Below are positions 58,181 through 64,000 of a DNA stretch of 64,000 nucleotides, piece by piece. The stretch comes from Paguma larvata. Its lineage: Eukaryota; Chordata; Mammalia; Carnivora; Viverridae. The stretch covers positions 51,178,960-51,242,959 of the forward strand of contig CM057839.1 in the NCBI GenBank assembly GCA_030068075.1. The letters run 5' to 3'. The first letter of the stretch is position 1. Every line of letters begins with the position of its first letter. The notes beneath the pieces are model-generated. The model did no database searches and was not told where the DNA came from. It saw only the letters and a program-made list of their open reading frames with translations. The position numbers were made by a program, and so were the translations under genes.

Positions 58181-59162
58181 CCTCTGAGAATGTATCAAGG
58201 AGTTTCATGATGCTATGGAAGCAATTCGGCCAAGATGGGAGATTCACCCTCATTTATAACTATCAAATGTCCAGTTAGCTATTTCCTTTCCTACTTCAGG
58301 CTTAAATCTATCCTTGTGATATACAGTCCACTCTTTCTTATTTCAAAATAAGTCAGTCTCCTTGCTGTTTAAGGACGACACAAGATAAAAGTTAAGAAAC
58401 TCTAACTTCTCTATCATAAAATTACACAATGTTCCCTATCCTGCAGGTCTACTCTCTCTTCTTACACTGGTATCAAATACATAATTAAAAACATAAACAC
58501 TTCTGGGATTTCTTTCTTTAGATTTTTACGGATCTTCACTTACTTTGGCCACAGGCCTTCTCTACACTTCAGTGTCACTCCTTTGTATTCGGCTTTGGCA
58601 ATGTGCCTGACCTTCCATTACCTGGACTTGACTATATAAAATACAACATTTCCAAAGTTCTAGAAGGTAAAGCCAAGTTGGTCTCTTTAGCTTCCTCCCA
58701 CTGTCTATTATTTATAACTATTTGTAACTATTCATAATTACAGAGCCTCCATTTAGTTCTAGATAGCTCCATTCCATTTTCAATGCCCTGACCTTGGAAC
58801 TATATACATTTTCAAGACTTTTTTAAAGTTGAAGACACCAGTTCCTAATCAAATGTGAAGTCTGCCCCTCATAAGTGTCAGTGTCGATAAAGTGCTGAGG
58901 TTTAGGAATAATATACATATTTTAGCAAACTCGAGAAGAATCAATTATACCTGTATTTACAGAGCAGTTTGTATACCATGTACTTCCTTAAGTAGGAGAG
59001 AAAGGCATAGAGTTATTTAAAGTGGGCTGGGAATAGAGTATAATCCCAAGTAGGCTCATAGGTGTGTCTTCCGCTCGGCGTGATCCTCATGTGTTGAGAA
59101 TGCCTGGCCTAAGGCACATCTGACAATTCTTAACAATCCTTTCCTTTACTCTTGCCACTCAA

Positions 59163-59401
59163 TCGTGGTTCTCAACTAGTGGCAATACTGCCACCACACT
59201 ATGCCTGCCAGAAGGCATTGCAAATGTCTGGGGGTGCTTCTAGTTATTGCGAAGACGGGGGGGGGGGGGGGGGGGGTGTGGGAGGGGGAGGGATGAGGGA
59301 TAATTTGGAGCACTACTGACATTTAGTGATTCTAAATAGGATGTCCAAGACAGTCCCATCTGCCCAATATGTCAACGGCACCCTTGTTGAGAAATACAGT
59401 G
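59163..59401 (+). mobile_element. MER20 (hAT-Charlie MITE) with a G20 expansion
   Basis: Ends 'gtggttctcaac' and 'gttgagaaatacagtg' are the MER20 inverted termini. Inside: 'ggcattgcaaatgtctgggggtgcttctagtta' and 'cactactgacatttagtg'. The GGGGG segment of the consensus has grown to 20 consecutive G at 59257-59276. Confidence 0.9.
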
Positions 59402-59849
59402 CCTGGGTTGACATCTGTGGTGTTTTTTTTCAGGGTTTCTGTTGCTTGCATGCCATGAACGCATTATTTCTAATTAGTCACAAGTAAGCCCAGAGGAAAA
59501 GTGCTCCTTAGTTTCTCCTATTTTCTGAAAGATGACATCGTTAGGGAGGCAAGTCAAGAATGACTAACTTCTACCTTTAGACTGAGATGCCAGATGTCAG
59601 GATACCTAAGCCCCTCATCAACACATTCCAATTCTACATAAGTTTCTTAATCTGTATAAGCAGCTTCTGAATCCTGTGGCTGGCCTTATGGTCAATGCTA
59701 TATCTTCAAGAAAGCTTCTTCCTTTCCCTTTTGTTTCCCCACTAAACAGTAATAATAACGGTTATAATTTAGTGCATTCGTTTCACGCGCCAGGTAAAAA
59801 TACAAATGATTTTTCATGAAGGATCTCATGACAACCCTGGGATTTAGCA

Positions 59850-60060
59850 GACTATATTGTGTGCGGACACAGAATTAAGCCAGACTGTTCAAATCCCAAC
59901 TCTGCTGTTTACTAGCTATATAAACTTCATTAGCTATTTAAACTCTCTGTGTTCAGTTTCTCCATCTGTATAACAGATACAATAAATGTACTTACTTATA
60001 AGGTTATTACAGGGATTAAGTTAGGCACTCAAAGCAGTGACCGGTAATAGTTAAGTGCCA
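59850..60060 (+). repeat. MIR, forward
   Basis: 'cagactgttcaaatcccaactctgctgtttactagc', 'ctctctgtgttcagtttctccatctgtataacag', 'aaggttattacagggattaa' follow MIR. Confidence 0.88.
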
Positions 60061-60944
60061 TATAAGCACTTCATTAAATATTCACTACCTATGTTTTTCG
60101 AATAAGAAAATCAAAGTTCTTGAGGTGCAGTCTTGAGGTGTTCACAGTTCATAAGTGCATAAACCAAGACTTAGATCTAAGCTTTCGAGTTCAAAGCTTG
60201 CACTATAGCCGTTATGTCCTATTGCCCCTCCAAATCTTTGTAACAGGCTCTACCTTCAGATCCAAGAATTTCCCTACAAGTGTGTGCTTCACGGGGCTCC
60301 ATCAGACTTAATGGAGTTGCTTTTCTGGCGATTAACTTATTTCTTGGTTTTTGAGGATGCCAACGATATCACGTTTTACTCCTTTTATTGAAATTTCTAA
60401 TTCATTTTGTTTTACATTATGTTATGAGAGGGCCTGTTTCTGTAAAAAAAAAACCCTCCCATTTTCACTTGTTCATAGTTTAGTATATTCTGTCAAAGAA
60501 AATATTTAATTTGTCAAAAAATTACATTAAACCACTGAGAGAAAGCATTACGTAGTGCCGTGTGGTGTCTGGGGTGTATTTTACATTAATGCTTGAAACT
60601 GGCTGTATTTTTAGGATGGCCTCAAGAAAACATGAGTCATACTTAAAAGCATTCTAGAAATAGAAACAAGATGTAAGACTGTACATTACGAACATCTGCA
60701 AAACAAACTGCCACGCATCACCTAATATAAACACAGCCCCGTGTGTAAGAGAAATCCCTGACTTCAGTGTTTTCAGGCACAAGATGCTACCTTCCAGGAG
60801 TCCACATAATGATAAACCGATGTCAAAATAATGCCGGAGAGCTTGATCCTATAGTCTAACATTTCCTCCTCTATGTAAAAATAAAACATCTGGTTCATGT
60901 TGGGCTACATTCCTTATTCAATCCCTAGCCAATACTTGTTTAAA

Positions 60945-60954
60945 AAAAAAAAAA
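60945..60954. repeat. Poly-A run
   Basis: Short homopolymer in sequence with no assigned element. Confidence 0.6.
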
Positions 60955-61199
60955 TGTGTACTATTTTTTGCCTAGGCATATTCAAGGACTTTAAAATAAG
61001 CCTATTAAAGTAATCCAAATTATAATTTTCTTCCTCCACAGACTTCAATTTATCATATATATATAAAGATTAAAATTAAAATTTCATAAAATTATGCTAA
61101 GTTCTCATTTCATTATAATAAATCCTTTAAAACTAGTGGTGTTTTCTAAGCATCCCAAGAGGAAACATAATATAATGGAGGAAAAAAAACAACAAAAAA

Positions 61200-61365
61200 A
61201 GCCTTTGAAGCCAAACAGATCTAGCTGTGATTTCTCATCCTGTCCTTTATCAGTGTCCTTGGACAAGAATTCTGAATCTTCCGGGCTTTTCTTATTTTCA
61301 AAAGAAAGGTAATAACACTTCTCAAGTACAGCTAGTGTGAGGATTACAGGTAAAGCACCATGTCA
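61200..61365 (+). repeat. MIR-like, forward
   Basis: 'gaagccaaacagatctagctgtg', 'cagtgtccttggacaagaattctgaatc', 'gtgaggattacag' fit a diverged MIR. Confidence 0.6.
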
Positions 61366-61608
61366 AACTCGTCAGCCAATGAGAACCATGAATAGAAGGA
61401 TAGCGAATCTTATCCTCACCTGCAAAGTCCTCTACCTGGTGTGCGGCCCAGACAGCAGGCTGCAGTGTGGACTTGGTGGTAATGAATTGGCTTCTGGATT
61501 TATACTCAAACTACCTTCTGGACCTAGAGCCCACCCCAAAGAGATAAAGGAGAAAGGAACCTGATATTTACCACATCCCTGACTAGTAGAGCTTATGTGA
61601 GGTACTTT

Positions 61609-61762
61609 CTCGTGAGTTCGAGCCCTGCGTCCTGTGCTCGACACCTCAGAGCCTGAAGCCTGCTTAGGTTTCTGTGTCTCCCTCTCTCTCTGCCCCTCCC
61701 CTCCTCGTGCTCCGTGTCTCTCTCTCTCAAAAATAAAGTAAACATTAAAAAATTAAAAAAAA
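61609..61762 (+). mobile_element. Felid CAN SINE, 5'-truncated
   Basis: Begins inside the body at 'tcgtgagttcgagccctgcg' and lacks the tRNA-like head. It goes on to 'gcctgaagcctgcttagg', CT segment, 'caaaaataaagtaaacatt' and A tail. Confidence 0.9.
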
Positions 61763-62239
61763 ATGGCCAGCACAGTACTCAGCATAGAGAAGTTACTCAG
61801 TTTTTCTTAAAACTGGAAAAACACGTCAATATACATTTAATAAATTAAAGCATATCCATACACAATGATTAAGTGTCAAGAGATTTACTTTTTGTGTCAA
61901 GATGTTAGAATAAGAGCATATATGCATATTTTTCTTGTATTTGCATAGAAAAATACAGGAAAGATACCCCTAAAACTAACAATATGGCAAATAATGTAGA
62001 TGAAAACAGGAGTGAAACTAAGATTTCTCAGTGTGCAGTTCTTTACATTATTTTGATTTCTGAGCCACATAAATGTATTATTTCCACACATAAAAATCTA
62101 AGTTACTTTTTTAAAGTCAAGTTTTAGCAAATACTTGACACAAGAAAATTTTTATCATATATGGCTTTTGTGGAAATGGCCACAAAATAGTAATACAGAA
62201 TATTTTCTTAAATGATGCATGCAAATACAGTCATTTTTT

Positions 62240-62412
62240 AAATGTTTATTCATTTTTGAGAGAGAGGCAGAAAGAGAGGAGAACAGAGGATCTGAAGCAG
62301 GCTCCCTGATGACAGCAGAGAGCCCAATGCAGGGCTCAAACCCACGACCGTCAGATCATGACCTGAGAGATAAAGCCTGATGCTTAACTGACTGAGCCAC
62401 CCAGGTGTCCCA
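62240..62412 (-). mobile_element. Felid CAN SINE, reverse (left of a pair)
   Basis: 'aaatgtttattcatttttgagag' to 'cacccaggtgtccc'. Bounded by 'aaatacagtcattttt' on the left and 'aaaatattgtcattttt' on the right. Confidence 0.92.
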
Positions 62413-62430
62413 CAAAATATTGTCATTTTT

Positions 62431-62646
62431 ATTTTTATTTTGAAGTTTATTTATTTTATTTTTGAGAGAGAGAGTGAGAGAGAGCAGAGGAAGGCAGAGA
62501 GACAGAGTCAGAGAAACAATCCCAAGCAGGCTTCATGCTCTCAGCATAGAGCCCAACATAGGGCTCAAACTCACAAACTGTGAGATCATGACCTGAGCCA
62601 AAACCAAGAATAGGTTACTTAACCAAATGAGCCACCCAGGCACTCC
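62431..62646 (-). mobile_element. Felid CAN SINE, reverse (right of a pair)
   Basis: 'gaagtttatttattttatttttgagag' to 'cacccaggcactcc'. Bounded by 'aaaatattgtcattt' and 'aaaatatagtcattt'. It shares its target site with the SINE at 62240. Confidence 0.92.
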
Positions 62647-62661
62647 AAAATATAGTCATTT

Positions 62662-63825
62662 AAAAAAATATTGGGTACATTTATAAGATTCAACTCATAA
62701 AAGTTTGTTCTCCGACCAAAATTAAATTAAATTGGAAATTAATAATAAAAAGATCTTTGGAAAATCTCCAAATATTTAGAAACTAAACAGCACACTTATA
62801 AATAGCACATGGGTCAAAGAAGAAATCCAAAAGGAAATTGCCAAGCATTTTAAGCTAAACAAAAGTAAAAACATAATGTATCAAAATTTATGGCACGCCA
62901 CTAAAGCAATACTTAGGAGAAATTTTAGTACTAAATGCGTATATTGAGAAAAAGGAAGGATTGGGGCGCCTGGGTGGCTCAGTCAATTAAGCATCCAACT
63001 TTGGTTTAGGTCATGATCTCATGGTTTGTGAGCTGAAGCCCCATATCGGGCTCTGTGCTGACAGCTCAGAGCCTGAAGCCTGCTTCAAATTCTGTGTCTC
63101 CCTCTCTTTCTGCCCCTCTCCTATTCACATTGTGTGTCTCTCTCTCAAAAATAAATAAACATTAAAAAAAAAGAGAAAAAGGAAGGATTTCAAGTTAACG
63201 TCCTCAGCTTCTGCCTTAGGATACTAGAAAAAGGAGAGCAAGTGAAACCCCAAGAAATGAATTATGCTGTTCAGAGTTTAAATCAATGAAATAGAAAACA
63301 AAATAACTTTTAAAAAATTAATGAAACCAAAAGCTAGTTCTTTGAGAAAATCAATAAAATTGACAAATCAGGAAAGACTAATCAGGAAAGAGAGAAGACA
63401 CAAATTACCAAAATCAAGAATATGAGATGGGGGGGTGACATGAAGTGCAGGTATTGCAGATATTAAAAGGAGAATTAGTGAATATTGTGAAAAATTTTAT
63501 GCCAATACATTCCAAAACGTAGACTAAATGGACCAATTCCTTGAAAGACAAATTCCTTTAAAAGGCCAGCTGTTCTTCAGCTAACACAAGAAAAAGGAAC
63601 CCCAATAACTACATCTAACGAAGAAACTGAATTAGTAAATAACCTTCCCACAAAGAAAACCCCAAGTCAAGACAGCTTCAAGGTGAAGCCTTCCAAACAT
63701 TTAAGGAAAAATGCCAATTTTATACAAACTCATTCAGAAAATTGAAGAGAAGGAAATACTTCCCAATTCATTCTATGAGACCAGATTTGCCCGAATACCA
63801 AAATCTGACAAAGATGTCACAAGGA
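62662..63825 (+). mobile_element. L1 ORF2 fragment (old L1), split by a SINE
   Basis: 'aaaatctccaaatatttagaaactaaacagcacac', 'gggtcaaagaagaaatccaaaaggaaattgcc', 'agcaatacttaggagaaattttagtactaaatgc', then after the SINE 'aaaagctagttctttgagaaaatcaataaaattgac' and 'caatttctatgag'-like 'ccaattcattctatgagaccag' are ORF2 text. Frame broken. It ends where an LTR begins. Confidence 0.82.
62963..63172 (+). mobile_element. Felid CAN SINE, forward, inserted in L1
   Basis: 'ggggcgcctgggtggctcag', 'gtgctgacagctcagagcctgaagcctgcttc', 'caaaaataaataaacatt'. Perfect 17-bp duplication 'gagaaaaaggaaggatt' (62946-62962 and 63173-63189). Confidence 0.97.
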
Positions 63826-64000
63826 CGGTATTATGAATTGCCTATTTGTGCTCCTCCAAAATTCATATGTTTAAGTCCTAACTTCCAATATGATCAGTAG
63901 GAGGAGGTGGGACCTTTGGGAGATGATTGGAAGCCCTCATGAATGGGATTAGTACCCTTATGAGAAAAGACACAGAAGCTTGCTCTGTCTGCACTCTTGA
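63826..64000 (+). mobile_element. MaLR LTR (MST-like), cut by window end
   Basis: 'tatgaattgcctatttgtgctcctccaaaattcatatgtttaagtcc', 'gaggtgggacctttgggagatgattgg', 'ccctcatgaatgggattagtacccttatgag' match the first half of an MST-type LTR. The remainder lies beyond the window. Confidence 0.85.

Larger units (their letters stand above)
1..64000 (-). other. VWA8: VWA8 gene, internal 5' part (both ends outside window)
   Basis: Ten exons on the minus strand translate in order into one continuous protein matching recalled mammalian VWA8 (KIAA0564) from about residue 81 to 475. VWA8 is a large mitochondrial protein of about 1900 residues with dynein/midasin-like AAA+ modules and a C-terminal VWA domain, and it has ATPase activity. 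This window holds the first AAA+ module and the beginning of the second. Exon phases are mostly 0, so exons tend to hold whole codons; the one internal split codon is at the junction between 29542 and 28816. The transit-peptide exon(s), the promoter and the whole C-terminal half are not in the window. No frameshift or premature stop was seen in any exon, so the gene appears functional. If the usual two exons lie upstream, these are exons 3 to 12; that numbering is inferred. Confidence 0.93.
56037..64000 (-). other. VWA8: VWA8 intron upstream of exon A (partial)
   Basis: No exon seen. The human peptide that should precede exon A (ending PELVPQNY) could not be found here on the minus strand. 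Contents: SINEs at 56297, 61609, 62240, 62431 and 62963; L1 pieces at 56960 and 62662; MER20 at 59163; MIRs at 59850 and 61200; an unassigned possible hAT remnant around 57770-58180; and a MaLR LTR at the edge. Stretches 58190-59160 and 60200-61190 show nothing I can name. Confidence 0.8.

Noticed and set aside
59060..59120. Possible U6 snRNA-like start ('ttccgctcggcgtg')
   Set aside because: Only a few bases resemble U6 and the rest does not follow it.
1..64000. CRISPR arrays, prokaryotic operons, phage or toxin systems
   Set aside because: None present. Tandem repeats are microsatellites or a minisatellite, and the coding content is split into spliced exons of a vertebrate gene.

Overview
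This is a stretch of mammalian nuclear DNA, AT-rich and dominated by intronic and repeat sequence. More than twenty copies of a tRNA-derived carnivore SINE occur on both strands. Their consensus (head GGGGCGCCTGGGTGGCTCAG, body with 'gtgctgacagctcagagcc', CT-rich segment, 'aaataaataaaca' tail) is the felid/feliform form (SINEC_Fc-like) and not the canid form. A cat-family genome is therefore the best guess. The repeat and gene calls rest on recalled family consensus sequences; no search was run.

One protein-coding gene is visible, and it covers the whole window on the minus strand. It is the 5' half of VWA8 (von Willebrand factor A domain-containing protein 8, a mitochondrial AAA+ ATPase). 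Ten coding exons were recovered, each with acceptor AG, a donor, and an open frame that joins the next exon in phase. From 5' to 3' of the gene they are 55906-56036, 52173-52283, 34452-34619, 29932-30096, 29542-29591, 28708-28816, 26385-26489, 19697-19828, 17725-17859 and 17556-17633. They spell about 395 consecutive residues, roughly residue 81 to 475 of the human protein: the first, degenerate AAA+ module, a linker, and the start of the second module with a canonical P-loop. The 5' exons (transit peptide) lie beyond base 64000 and the remaining exons lie below base 1. One intron (34620-52172) uses a GC donor instead of GT.

Layout. 1-17555: partial intron with a broken L1 (about 752-4950) carrying two SINEs, an MLT1 fragment, several older L1 3' ends and more SINEs. 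17556-30096: eight of the ten exons, in a compact cluster with one 6.5-kb intron. 30097-34451: intron with MIR and L2. 34452-34619: exon. 34620-52172: the 17.5-kb GC-AG intron with SINEs (one pair nested), L1, L2, MIR, an ERVL-type LTR and a mariner-like MITE. 52173-56036: two exons around a 3.6-kb intron with a purine minisatellite and an unidentified pseudogene fragment. 56037-64000: partial intron with MER20, SINEs (two in the same target site), an L1 ORF2 fragment and a MaLR LTR cut by the window edge.

No CRISPR, operon, RNA gene or novel system was found. The points worth a second look are splice-site and exon-junction features of VWA8 and the insertion history of the repeats.
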